Assembly (NCBI GenBank): GCA_026119855.1
Contig: JAOWBW010000087.1
Coordinates: forward strand, 992,001 to 1,056,000
Source of the DNA: Campanula takesimana
Taxonomy: Eukaryota > Streptophyta > Magnoliopsida > Asterales > Campanulaceae
Length of the DNA stretch: 64,000 nt
Reading direction: 5' to 3'
Below are positions 1 to 9,325 of the stretch, piece by piece. The translations under genes were made by a program, and so were the position numbers. Below the pieces are notes generated by a model, which did not search any database, was not told where the DNA came from, and was given only the letters and a program-made list of their open reading frames with translations. The first letter of the stretch is position 1, and each line of letters opens with the position of its first letter.

Positions 1-778
1 TTGTATGCTATAATATTATCACATGCATGTTCTAGTATTCGAAAGTGTATGTTTTTAATATAACACTTATAAAACATTCAAACATGCGCTTATAAATATT
101 CAAACATACAATTTTAGTGGTAGTGCTAAGGATTGCCGGCGGTAGTGTTAAGGATTGCCTATCATAGTGTTAAAAAATGCATGTTGTAGTATTGAAACAT
201 GACTCTTACAATGTCAAAAAGTGTCAGGTGAGTTTTTATAAGTTCTGAAACAAGTGTATGCTCTAGTGTTAAAAAGTGCCTCTTGTGGTATTGAAAAATG
301 TCTTCTACAGTGTCAAAAAGTGTCTGGTGGGTTTTTATAAGTTCCGGTTATTTATAACAATGCTACCGCGCCTTGCAAGAACATTTCGCTTATTTACAAA
401 AAATTCACTATGCATTTTGAAAACACGTCTTACACTAATACGAGTGTAAAACACGTTTTTTTTTTTTTACAAAAAGAAAGATTTTCACAAATAAAAGAGT
501 ATTATCACGTTTTCATTTTCAGATAATAACATTTGTTATAGGACGTCCAAAAGATAAATAAGTAACTCTCATTATATGGGATAGAGTGAATATGCCATTG
601 GAGTGAGTTAGTATTTTTTTTCTTTCGATACTCTCATTTTTTTGGAAGCATGATATACTCTCATTTGGGTGGGAGGGAGTGAGTAATTTTTTCTTCTGAT
701 AAATTCACTCCTTAATTGAAATTACACATTTTGATTTGGGCACGATAATTAAAGAAAAATGTTAGTAGAGTAGGCATT
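1..778. other. AT-rich intergenic DNA with degenerate direct repeats
   Basis: No coding region is seen. Between about 120 and 350 the word 'agtgttaaaaagtgc' recurs in degenerate form, and two blocks starting near 209 and 308 (period about 99 bases) share a core like 'gtgtcaggtgagtttttata'. Near 430-455 there is a small palindrome, TTACACT then AGTGTAA with a six-base loop, a motif that reappears around 62.0-62.5 kb. The 550-720 stretch has decayed 'actctcat' words that may be worn MITE ends. Confidence 0.5.
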
Positions 779-1180
779 TGTTGGGAAATTGACCAAATTA
801 CCTAAATCCTATTTTGGTTTGGTTTTGAAAAGGATTGCTATAATCCCACATTGGTTAGGAAGGGGAAAATAAGTGTGCCTCCCCATTATAAATAGGCTTC
901 ACTAGTTATGGTTTTATATATAGAACTCAAGAGAGAGTTAGCATAGACATATAATTTAGAGAGAAATTGTATGCTTGTATGCGTTGGTGAGGATATTCAA
1001 GAGTGTTGAGAGAGAGGGAGTCTCCATTCTTGTAATATCGTGAAGTTTAATATTTATTGTTGGGTGGAATAGGCTTTAAGCCGAACCACGGAAATATTGT
1101 GTGTTTTGTTCTTCAATAAGTGTGTGTGGGTATTTTGTTATCTTTTCTAGCGATTTCTCTTGTTGTGATCGATCCCAACA
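779..1180 (+). repeat. 5' LTR of Copia element
   Basis: Begins TGTTGGGAAATTGACC and ends GATCCCAACA. It is repeated at 2825-3227. The segment 'cccattataaataggcttc' near 880-900 looks like the TATA box of the LTR promoter. Confidence 0.93.
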
Positions 1181-1182
1181 AG

Positions 1183-1194
1183 TGGTATCAGAGC
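1183..1194 (+). other. Primer-binding site, initiator tRNA-Met
   Basis: TGGTATCAGAGC lies two bases after the left LTR. This 12-mer is the classic plant Copia primer site, pairing with the 3' end of initiator tRNA-Met. It fixes the element as plus-oriented. Confidence 0.95.
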
Positions 1195-1466
1195 TTGGTT
1201 GAAGGGAGAAGTCGCATCGAGGGAAGAGATCCAAAATCAAAGGAAAACAAGAGAGCAGATTTCTGCTCGGATTTGTTCAGTGCAGCGGTGGGAAAAGAGG
1301 CCTAGCGCATTCTTTCACCGTTGGATCATGCTGAAATTTGGCGTGTGGGTTAAGGACTCATAAATCTTCAATCTGAACGGTGCAGATTGGATTTTTGAGC
1401 TTCCTAGCATTGGGAAAAGTGTCCGGACAGAAGCAGCAGTGTGAAGAAATTCATATTTTGAAGAAT

Positions 1467-2150
1467 ATGGATCTTGGTGGATCGAAGTATCAAGTCCCAA
1501 TTTTCGATGGAAGGATGGATTTCACCGTGTGGCAGATGACAATCCAAGATGTGTTGGTTCAACAGGGCCTTGATGAATCCTTGGAAGAGGACAAGCCGGA
1601 AGGGATGAAAGACACGGATTGGGCGAAGATTCGGAAGAAGGCTTCGAGCACAATCAGGTTAGCACTTGCTCCCGAAATTAAATATAGTGTTTTAAATGAG
1701 AAAACACCAAGGGGTATTTGGGAGAAACTTACGAGTATTTATGCGTCAAAGTCGTTGACAAATCGCTTGTTCTTGAAGATGGATTTGTATTGTTTGAAAC
1801 TTGATGAAAGTGGTAGTTTGCATGACCATATAAATTCTTTCAGTCAACTAGTAGGTCGATTATCTAATGTTGAAGAGGTAATTAAAGATGAGGAGCAAGC
1901 TTTATTGTTGTTGGCTTCATTACCCATGTCTTACAAGTCCTTTAGGCAGACGATGTTGACATGTAGGACCACTTTAACATTGGATGATGTTGTTAAAGCA
2001 TTAAGGGATAATGAAAGGATGTCGAGGAGTGATAGCTTTTCCAATGAGGACAGAGTACTAGTTGCAGAGGGTTCTGAAGAGGAAGGAGTTATAATCGCGG
2101 TGGCACAAATGGGAGAGCAAGGTCTCAATCGAGGGGAGAGAGAGACATGA
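1467..2150 (+). CDS. Copia Gag (UBN2-type capsid domain)
   Basis: This reading frame encodes a typical plant Copia Gag. From the ATG at 1467 it begins MDLGGSKYQVPIFDG, with the family's FxG..F..W motif (PIFDGRMDFTVWQ), followed by the helical UBN2 region with IWEKLTSIYASKS, LFLKMDLYCLKL and LLLASLP blocks. The open frame extends upstream to an ATG at 1380, but the conserved Gag start argues for 1467. It ends at a TGA that overlaps the ATG of the next frame (ATGA at 2147-2150). In intact Copia elements Gag runs uninterrupted into the zinc knuckle, so the frame change is probably a frameshift mutation, although programmed recoding cannot be excluded. The product would form the virus-like particle in the cytoplasm. 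Confidence 0.88.
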   Translation: MDLGGSKYQVPIFDGRMDFTVWQMTIQDVLVQQGLDESLEEDKPEGMKDTDWAKIRKKASSTIRLALAPEIKYSVLNEKTPRGIWEKLTSIYASKSLTNRLFLKMDLYCLKLDESGSLHDHINSFSQLVGRLSNVEEVIKDEEQALLLLASLPMSYKSFRQTMLTCRTTLTLDDVVKALRDNERMSRSDSFSNEDRVLVAEGSEEEGVIIAVAQMGEQGLNRGERET

Positions 2151-2851
2151 GTAAGGTTAAGTGCTTCTACTGCGGAGAGACTTGTCATATGCAGATGCGT
2201 TGCCCACAATTTCGTGAAGATTTGAAGAGTTTGCGTGGTGTCAAAGGAAAGAAGAAGGTTGATGAGGAGAATGTCAACACAGTTGATGATGATGGTGATT
2301 TTCTTTTGACAGAGACGGTGGTTGTTGCTGATTCAACCAATGAGAAGAAGTCAGAATGGGTGTTAGATTCCGCTGCTTCAGTGCATATTTGCAAGGATCG
2401 AGCTATGTTTGACACTTTGCGATCGGAGGGGCAACTTGGAGAGATCAAAGTTGGGAATGCACAAAAATTGAAGATTGAAGGTGTTGGGAGTGTACGTTTC
2501 AAGCTTCATGATGGGACTGTGAAAACCGCTTTGAATGTAAAGTATGTTCCTAGTACGACTGCGAATTTGCTTTCACTAGGAGTATTGACATCCCGTGGGT
2601 ATCGATATGTTGGAAGAAGACAGACGTGCAAAGTGTATAAAGGAAAGAGCTTGATTCTTCAAGGGAGAAAAGGTGCAAGGAACATTTGCTACTTGGAGGG
2701 TGAATCCTTGCGTGGAAGGTCCTTTTGTGATGACAAAATGAAGAAGAAGAAAAAGAAGAAGACTGAGAAAAGGGTGAGTTTCTCAGGCGTTGATGAAATT
2801 GGGAATTTGAGTCAACGGGAGATTTGTTGGGAAATTGACCAAATTACCTAA
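2147..2851 (+). pseudogene. Copia nucleocapsid-protease remnant running into the 3' LTR
   Basis: The frame starts MSKVKCFYCGETCHMQMRC, a CX2CX4HX4C zinc knuckle (C6, C9, H14, C19). About 50 residues later comes WVLDSAASVH (residues 71-80), the retropepsin active-site region, with the usual DSG/DTG replaced by DSAAS. A LLSLGVLTSRGY segment resembles the GAG-pre-integrase region. After about residue 195 the sequence becomes lysine-rich and reads into the 3' LTR. Everything after the protease linker (integrase, RT, RNase H) has been deleted. The S-A-A change next to the catalytic Asp makes protease activity doubtful. It lies one frame back from Gag and overlaps it by four bases. Confidence 0.85.
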
Positions 2852-3227
2852 ATCCTATTTTGGTTTGGTTTTGGAAAGGATTGCTATAATCACACATTGG
2901 TTAGGAAGGGGAAAATAAGTGTGCCTCCCCATTATAAATAGGCTTCACTAGTTATGGTTTTATATATAGAACTCAAGAGAGAGTTACCATAGACATATAA
3001 TTTAGAGAGAAATTGTATGCTTGTATGCGTTGGTGAGGATATTCAAGAGTGTTGAGAGAGAGGGAGTCTCCATTCTTGTAATATCGTGAAGTTTAATATT
3101 TATTGTTGGGTGGAATAGGCTTTAAGCCGAACCACGGAAATATTGTGTGTTTTGTTCTTCAATAAGTGTGTGTGGGTATTTTGTTATCTCTTCTAGCGAT
3201 TTCTCTTGTTGGTGATCGATCCCAACA
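2825..3227 (+). repeat. 3' LTR of Copia element
   Basis: Near-identical to 779-1180. It is preceded by a short purine-rich 'acgggagatt', the likely degenerate polypurine tract. One extra G near 3211 and four substitutions distinguish it from the 5' LTR. Confidence 0.93.
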
Positions 3228-3414
3228 GCTTTATGAGCATTAAAAGTGGGATATGAGAGAAAAAAGTTGTTGTGATTGAAGATGTTAAGAGACACCATCA
3301 ATTTTCTATTTTTTGAAAAAGAATAATGAACATGTCCATTTTTGTCAAGGCATGGGCATTTTCGTTTAGTGGTGATCATAAAAAAGTTAAAATGGGAGAA
3401 AAAGTATAATATTA

Positions 3415-3627
3415 CATCTGTCTTTAAATGAGTGTCTAAATTTTATTTTAAGGGACATAAATTTTTGTACAATTTGGTGGCAAAATTCAGATATAATCTT
3501 GTAATTTTCTTTACAAACATTTAGTTTTTGCAAGTATAAAGAGACCGGTGAAAAAAAATTCGAAAAAACATTTAGGAACAAAGTTATAATAAAAATGGAC
3601 ACTCATTTTGGGATAAAACAGAGGGAG
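3415..3627. mobile_element. Stowaway-like MITE, family with ACCGGTCTC core
   Basis: TA-flanked element with a degenerate left end and a right end GAGGGAG-TA. The internal 'agagaccggtg' and 'tttgtacaatttggtgg' words are shared, in opposite orientation, with the copies at 53019-53271 and 54902-55160, defining a family of about 210-260 bp. Confidence 0.75.
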
Positions 3628-3819
3628 TATAATTTAATTCTTTTTTGATAAAAAGGGGGGCTAAATATAAATGTTATTGGTAAAAAAGAAAAATGTAATA
3701 CTGTGTCTGTTCTCGTTCCTTTACTATATCCAAATTGATTCCTCTTCACTGTATATTGCATTGCTACTGTCCAGTAAGTGACAACGGATTTGGGTTGTAT
3801 TCACATTCTTTTTATAGTA

Positions 3820-3997
3820 CTCCCTCCGTCCCGAAATGATCTTCTCATTTACCATTTTTCATTGTTTCAAAAAGTTCTTTTTGTTTCTCATATTTGGGCT
3901 TAAATGGCATAAACACAACATGGCTAGCGAAGCAAGTGTTCATATCCTTAAAAAGTTTGAATAGTCAAATGTGAAGATCATTTTGGGACGGAGGGAG
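3820..3997. mobile_element. Stowaway-like MITE, 178-bp family, copy 1
   Basis: Begins CTCCCTCCGTCCCGAAATGA and ends with the inverted complement GGGACGGAGGGAG, between TA dinucleotides at 3818-3819 and 3998-3999. Homologous copies are at 5197-5374, 20298-20471 and 27316-27494; all contain the 'gaagcaagtgttcat' word or its complement. Confidence 0.9.
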
Positions 3998-4141
3998 TAT
4001 GAAGTAACATATTGAAAGTATGCAGTAACGTTGAGTATGGTAAGGGGAATGATCCATGATGTGTATATTATAGGCAAAACTTGTTGATTCTCGAATATCT
4101 TGAGGAAGTCTTGCGTCGCGTCAGACGGTATCACACGTGAA
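3998..4141. other. Spacer
   Basis: No gene. It leads into the hairpin element that follows; nothing else is recognised. Confidence 0.4.
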
Positions 4142-4222
4142 ACGGATCTCGATGAGAGAGAATGAGTTTGCCCCGTCCCGCCTATAAGGGGGCAAACCAT
4201 TTACTCTCTCAACGAGATCCGT
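4142..4222. repeat. Hairpin element with about 33-bp inverted arms
   Basis: Left arm from 4142 (ACGGATCTCG, TGAGAGAGAAT, TTTGCCCC) is matched by the inverted right arm ending at 4222 (GGGGGCAAACC, ACTCTCTC, CGAGATCCGT), with a spacer of about 13 bases. It looks like a miniature foldback element or worn MITE core. Confidence 0.7.
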
Positions 4223-4527
4223 CTCACACAAGTTTTTGTCTAATATCTCTAACATGTTTGATATACATTTTTGAGTTTCTATTCATCAGTTTAGACTTTT
4301 GGATAAACTTAACATGATATTAGAGCTTTGATTGATTGGTCAAGGTCAATGGTTTGAATAGTCCCGCTTGCGTTTGTACTCAACTTAAATTGTGCATAGT
4401 TACACCACGTATTAACTCTCTTCGTATGGTCGAGTCACATGTGAAGGGATGACTAAAGCTTGATATAAATAGTTGAACCCCTATCCATAAGCTTAATCTT
4501 TTAGATCAATATATATATATATATATA
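4223..4527. other. Spacer with a worn tRNA-Met primer-site-like word
   Basis: The stretch near 4311 (taacatgatattagagcttt) resembles a decayed LTR end plus primer-binding site (TGGTATCAGAGC-like), as in Copia or TRIM remnants. No LTR can be delimited. A short AT run precedes the next MITE. Confidence 0.35.
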
Positions 4528-4841
4528 CTCCCATTTAAAGCTTCACATATTAGCCAAATGGGTATCCCGTTAAAAGCTTCACCATTTCCTAAAATGGTAA
4601 AAAAAATGTGTGCTCCACTTATCAATCCCACTCACTTCTTCCTCACATACGGAGTACTTAAATTGTGGGGTCCACTTGTCATACCCACTAACTTTCCCCC
4701 CTCACACATTTAATTGTAGGCCTCACTTGTCATACCCACTAACTTCTCCCCTCCCCCTCACAACCCTTCTTTACCCTCATCACTTTTCTTAATTTTTGTG
4801 CCCTCACCAAAATGGTGATGCTTCAAATGGGACGGAGGGAG
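4528..4841. mobile_element. Stowaway-like MITE with internal triplication
   Basis: TA-flanked; the right end is GGGACGGAGGGAG and the left end is a shortened CTCCCATTTAAAGCTTCAC, inverted relative to the right-hand 'gatgcttcaaatggga'. Inside, the word 'ccacttgtcatacccacta' recurs about three times, an internal tandem expansion. Confidence 0.75.
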
Positions 4842-5196
4842 TATTTGTTTTTCATTTAATCATTAAAAAAAAAAAAAATCCAGATATCCAAATGGAATAA
4901 ACCATCTGTCTAAAGTGTGCATGTCTTCACTCCAACAATTAAGGCGTCTCTATCAGGTAGTTCAACTTCATGAAATTATCTTACAGGCCCAATGAAGTTG
5001 GATGCACAAAACAAAAAAAACCAATTTTTAAAGTCATTTTCACTTCCTTTTATAAAAAAAAAAAAAAAACAAATTGACCAACGTGAATGTTGGCAAATAC
5101 CTTATCAAACACTTTCTTATCCCTGCACGCGGACAATGATGATAATGGGAAAATTGACCTGCGTCCTCTAGAAAAAATATTGACACTAAACTAATA
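4842..5196. other. Spacer with poly(A) tracts
   Basis: AT-rich DNA with two A-runs (about 4865 and 5056). No gene or repeat family is recognised. Confidence 0.4.
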
Positions 5197-5374
5197 CTCA
5201 CTCCGTCCTAAAATATCTACAAATTTGACTATTCAAACTTTTTAAGTATAAGAACACTTGCTTCACTAGCCATGTTTTATTCATGCACTTTTAAGCCCAA
5301 ATTGTAGAAATGGGAAGAACTTTTTGGGACAATGAGAAATGACAAATGTGAAAATCATTTTGGGTCGGAAGGAG
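5197..5374. mobile_element. Stowaway-like MITE, 178-bp family, copy 2
   Basis: Same family as 3820-3997 in the opposite orientation, of exactly equal length, between TA dinucleotides. Ends are degenerate (CTCACTCCGTCC and GGTCGGAAGGAG). Confidence 0.88.
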
Positions 5375-5648
5375 TACTATTACAATTTCTACCATTATAA
5401 GTATAACTTTAATGATTTTAATTTTGATGATTTCTTAAAGATATAAGGATACACGTCTACCCTCTTGAGAGGATAATTTCACTTTTTTTAGAAAAAAAAA
5501 TTCACATTTCTTAAAGATAGTGTAGTGATCGAATTATTAAATTTAAACTTGCAAAAAAATTGTTTGAAGAGCAATTTCATAAATATTTCTATTGAGAGCA
5601 ATAATTGAATATTATTAAAAATAGTAATACAATAAAAATAAATTGTTA

Positions 5649-5902
5649 CTCCCTCCGTCCAAAAATACTTGTAGTTCTAATATTTTCACACAAAAACAAT
5701 CAATACATATCTATTTGACCAAATTACCCTTAAAACATTTCAAGTACCAAAACAATTAAATATTTTTACAATGACAACACATAATCATAAATAAGAGTAT
5801 ATTCGACAAACAATGCCAAGATGTTTAAATAATAACAAAACTACAAATATTTTGAAACAAATTTCAACAATATAAATTACAAGTATTTTGGGACAGAGAG
5901 AA
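5649..5902. mobile_element. Stowaway-like MITE, 'acttgtagt' family
   Basis: Left end CTCCCTCCGTCC after TA; right end GGACAGAGAGAA before TA. Subterminal 'aaaatacttgta' and 'tacaagtatttt' are inverted. A shorter relative lies at 60477-60592. Confidence 0.75.
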
Positions 5903-5934
5903 TAATATACATGAATACATAATTGCATTAGACC

Positions 5935-6335
5935 TAGGGATGACAATTTGACCGAACCCGATCCGAACCCAAAGGCGATCCTCCCCGAAAAAGTAGGGTT
6001 CGGGTTTTGATATTGACCCACCGTGATCCGACCCGCACCCTTATGTACAAAGTCAAGATATTATGTTAGTTAATCATATCATATGTTGTGCAATTTATTT
6101 TTATAGTTGTTTTTAGTGAAGTTTGATGATTTTAAACTAATTTCTATAACTAATTAAAATTTAAGCTTATACATAGATTGGGCCCAAGCAAATATGAGTT
6201 AAATTTTTTATAGTTTTGTACGCTTCGGTTCGGGTTTCCTTGTCTTCAGGTCGAGTCGGGTTCGGGTCACCCCTTTTGACGTTAGGGTCGGGTTCGGTTT
6301 TGACGAAACCCGCCCCGTTGCCATTCCTAATTAGA
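5935..6335. mobile_element. Word-type element built on GGGTTCGGG
   Basis: Both ends are rich in 'gggttcgggt' and its complement 'accgaacccga' in inverted arrangement, around an AT-rich centre (6060-6210). The outer borders read 'tagggatgacaa' and 'ttgccattcctaa', themselves inverted. This style of plant element has TIRs made from repeats of one short word. Superfamily is not certain. Confidence 0.6.
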
Positions 6336-6351
6336 CCATACTCCATGCGTC

Positions 6352-6560
6352 CAGGGGCGGACCCACCAGTGTGCATGGTGTTGCCCAGGCAATGCAATTT
6401 TTTTTATTTTTTTTTTGCAAAATAAATTGTTTTTATATAAAGAGTCTCAGACTTGGACAAGACAACTTGTGTGGTATAGTGGTTAAGTTATTTGTCTAAG
6501 AAATCCAAGGGTGTTTGGGTTTAAACCCCTATAGTAGACATTTTTTTTTCTTTTCTCTAC
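6352..6560 (+). mobile_element. hAT-like terminus followed by a tRNA-like Pol III module
   Basis: CAGGGGCGGACCCAC at 6352 matches the terminal repeat of common plant hAT-derived elements. About 115 bases on, TGGTATAGTGG (near 6473) fits a tRNA A box and GGGTTTAAACCCC (near 6516) fits a B box at tRNA-like spacing, followed by a T-run at 6541. The right terminus was not found, so this may be a truncated hAT element or a tRNA-derived SINE head inside one. Confidence 0.5.
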
Positions 6561-7619
6561 ACTCCTAGCTTTCCTCTCATTCTTTTAAACCTGACTTTTC
6601 CCATTTATTAAAACTTTAATTGACAAAAACTCCCATGAGACCATCTCACACCGTGAGACATATCCTCCATGGGCCGACCCGTCCGCCTCGCCCAACTGTC
6701 AACCCGCATCCTCCTGCTTGCGCCACGTGTCCGCCTTTATATATAAAAAAATCTCAATAACTTTAAAATGCTATATCTTGAGATTTTAAAGTCGAAAAAA
6801 ATATATCTAAAAATACCGTTGCGTTCGTCTCGACGAGACGAATCAAACTAGATAGGTCATGATATGGTTCGATTTGTTTTTTTTTTGAAAAAAAAAAACA
6901 TAATTTATAACAAAAAAATTGAGCTGCTCGTCACCAGAAAAGTAACACGTTGTTATGAAAAAAGTAACTAACAGTTTTGCAGAAAAAGTTAAATAGTTTC
7001 ATAGTTTTTGTGGTTAGAAAAAGTAATAATTGAAGTGTAATATAGCGCATATATGATTGTAATTTGCTATATAGATGAATGTAACAGTTCTATATAGTAA
7101 ATGTTACCTTTTTTAGTTTAAGATAATAATTAATCTATATATATAATCTGTTGCATTTCAATTATTACTTTCTCAAAAAAGAAAACACAATCAAACTAGT
7201 TCAATTTTATTTATTTTTCATTTTGCAAAACAACTATGTTACATTACAAAATTTCAATTGTTATATTCAACATTTTGTAATTGATAAATCATTAAGTGTT
7301 TTACCAATTAAAAAAATTCACATTTTTTTAAAAAACTATCATGTTACATTATGGAATAGAAACTGTAACAATTGAGAAAAAAAATGTTACATTCATTTAT
7401 TATAAAATGTAACATTAGTTTATTGTAAATCTTGTGTTATCCTTAATCCATTTCTGTAAAATTATGGTTACATTTTAAAAAAAAAGAAAGTGTTACATTT
7501 GAATAAAAGTGTTACAATCTTTTATTGTTACATTCATCTTTTATAACAAAAACTGCTGTTACATTTGACAGTAAAAATTGTTATTTTATCTCTCTTCCCA
7601 CTCACAACAACCAGAGCAA
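6561..7619. other. Low-complexity DNA rich in GTTACATT words
   Basis: 6640-6740 holds a GC-rich segment with 'tgagaccatctcacaccg' inverted words, and 6830-6850 a 'cgtctcgacgagacg' palindrome. From about 6950 to 7575 the word TGTTACATT or its complement AATGTAACA occurs repeatedly in A/T-rich sequence. No credible gene; the ORF at 7151-7375 lies in this repeat. Confidence 0.5.
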
Positions 7620-8450
7620 TGCCAGGGGCACAAAATAAAGTCACAAAATCTTGCTCACAAAATGAGATAACAATATTTTATTGGTTGCATCGATAATGAA
7701 CCCACCACATTATAATTAAAAACACCAATAACATCATTACACCTAGGATTATTCCAACAACTATCCACTTACTATTCTCTACTTCACTTTTTCTCTCCTT
7801 CACATTCTCACCATTTACTTTTCTTTAGTTCTCGTTCTTAACATTTTATAAAAAGTTGGTGTCATGAAACCAGTGTTCTAAAAGACCCACGCCTAGGCGC
7901 TAGGTGTCCATGAAACGCCTAGGTCCCGTCTAGGATATTATAATTATTTCTGAATTTTCGGTCCCGCCTAAATCCCGGGTGCCTAACCTTGCATGAAACG
8001 GATGGAGTAAATTTTCTATGGATTCTAAATATAGTTGAGGGAGACGGAGGCACTTACGTAAATGATTTACTAAAAGTAGGAGGAGGATAAGGAGGAGGGT
8101 ACAATACAAAGTGATTACGCACACGTAGTAGAATGTGTTTTTGTTTGGTAGCGCGTAAATGGACAGATAGGAAAGCTTATCCACAAAAATACAAGGCCCG
8201 ACTTTCTACTTAACGTAAACAACCACTCTGCCCACCATAACTTTTGTCCTATTTGGAGAGCTAAGTAAAAGTCTCTCACCTAATTATTTTATTTAAAAAA
8301 TTAATTATAGAAAATATTTGAGCATTAATATGCCAGATAACCATTTCTATAATACACTTTTCTTTGTGTTACGTTGTATTATTTGAAACGAAAATTGCAT
8401 TATCTAAAACAAAATTATAAGTGGTAACTTTAGAATATATTGAATTAATT
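7620..8450. other. Intergenic; word-type fragment based on CGCCTAGGCG
   Basis: At about 7880-7990 the words 'cgcctaggcgctagg', 'cgcctaggtcccg' and 'cccgcctaaatcccggg' repeat, typical of a plant element with self-similar terminal words. The 7620-7810 part is AT-rich and resembles noncoding MITE DNA. No gene seen. Confidence 0.4.
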
Positions 8451-8850
8451 GTAAATAAAGTGTTGGTACGTTGCATCAATTGGTAATTTTTCCGTTAATG
8501 GTTTTTTTGTTATTGCGTTTTAGTAATTTTGTTCGAAATTTGAGGATTATAGATTTGAGAAAGATCAGTGGTGGTGGTCGAAGTGGCCATAGCAATAGCA
8601 AGCGCTCCTCTCGCTGTTGGTTTTCTCGTGCAATCAAATCAATTTTTTCGTTATATTATGTGTTTTCTCTGTCTTTCGTTGAGCATCTTTGTCTTCTCTC
8701 TATCGAGAGCTTTTGTCTTATCTCCATTGTGTTGAGAGTCTTTGTGTGATGCTTAGATTTCTCATTGTTGTAATGTTTTGGATGCTTGGTTGAACATTTA
8801 TTTTTTACCCAGATGAGTTACCTTGTTGTGTATCCAAAATAATTTCCATG
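8451..8850 (+). other. Possible LINE tail, uncertain
   Basis: The stretch around 8660-8800 repeats 'gagagtctttgt'-like words in a T-rich style reminiscent of plant LINE 3' ends, but no poly(A) or target duplication was found. No coding call is made. Confidence 0.25.
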
Positions 8851-9064
8851 TCAGGATTTTTCGAATCAAGTGTTGGATGAGGCAAAGCTTTGGGGTCCTG
8901 ACATGGCCCATGAATCTGCTGAGAAGGTAAAATTGATTCGGGAGAAGTTGAAAACGGCACAGAGTCGACAGAAAAGCAACACGGATAATAGAAGACGTGA
9001 CCTTGAGTTTCAGGAGGGTGATCATGTGTTCTTGAAGGTTTCTCCACGAATGGGAATTAAATAG
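8851..9064 (+). pseudogene. Ty3/Gypsy polyprotein fragment (after integrase core)
   Basis: The frame contains LDEAKLWGPDMAHESAEK, VKLIREKLKTAQSRQKS and DLEFQEGDHVFLKVSP. These are diagnostic of the region between the integrase core and the chromodomain or 3' end of plant Gypsy Pol, where the family reads LxTAQSRQKSYxDxRRRxLEFxxGDxVFLKVSP. It stops at 9062 just where the protein should continue. Everything upstream is missing, so this is a fragment of a decayed element. Confidence 0.85.
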
Positions 9065-9325
9065 TTGGGGTTTATAGCCCCACTGTTATAGCAATAACGT
9101 AACTTTGGCAAGCTAGTTTCTCGTGGCTTGTTGCTAGGTTGTAGGGACTAGCACGTCACGTGGCGTGAAACGAATACCGGTTCACAAATGAGTGTTACTG
9201 TCTTAGCATGTGGTTGCGACACATATCACATGTGGGTGCTACACATACAACACATGCACGAGAGGAGGAATAAGGTGTGCATTGAAGATGATCAGAGGGT
9301 TTTCCTGATCCCGTATCCTTTTATT
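9065..9325 (+). mobile_element. Gypsy remnant, noncoding part before nested insertion
   Basis: Sequence between the polyprotein fragment and the solo LTR. It has Gypsy LTR-like words (taccggttcac, ggtgctacac). Continuation after the nested insertion is at 10721. Confidence 0.45.

Larger units (their letters stand above)
779..3227 (+). mobile_element. Non-autonomous Copia LTR retrotransposon (gag-protease only)
   Basis: Two LTRs of 402 and 403 bases start TGTTGGG and end CCCAACA. A TGGTATCAGAGC primer-binding site complementary to initiator tRNA-Met follows the left LTR two bases later. The internal 1.6 kb encodes a Copia Gag, a zinc knuckle and the start of the protease; integrase, reverse transcriptase and RNase H are missing. 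Flanks are gcatt and gcttt, an imperfect 5-bp target duplication. By eye the LTRs differ at four bases and one indel, so the insertion is fairly young. Gag-retaining, Pol-lacking elements are known in plants (TR-GAG type); such a copy would depend on a relative for Pol. Confidence 0.92.

Noticed and set aside
1120..1305. 61-codon ORF spanning LTR end and primer site
   Set aside because: It crosses the LTR boundary and primer-binding site, lies upstream of Gag and has no domain.
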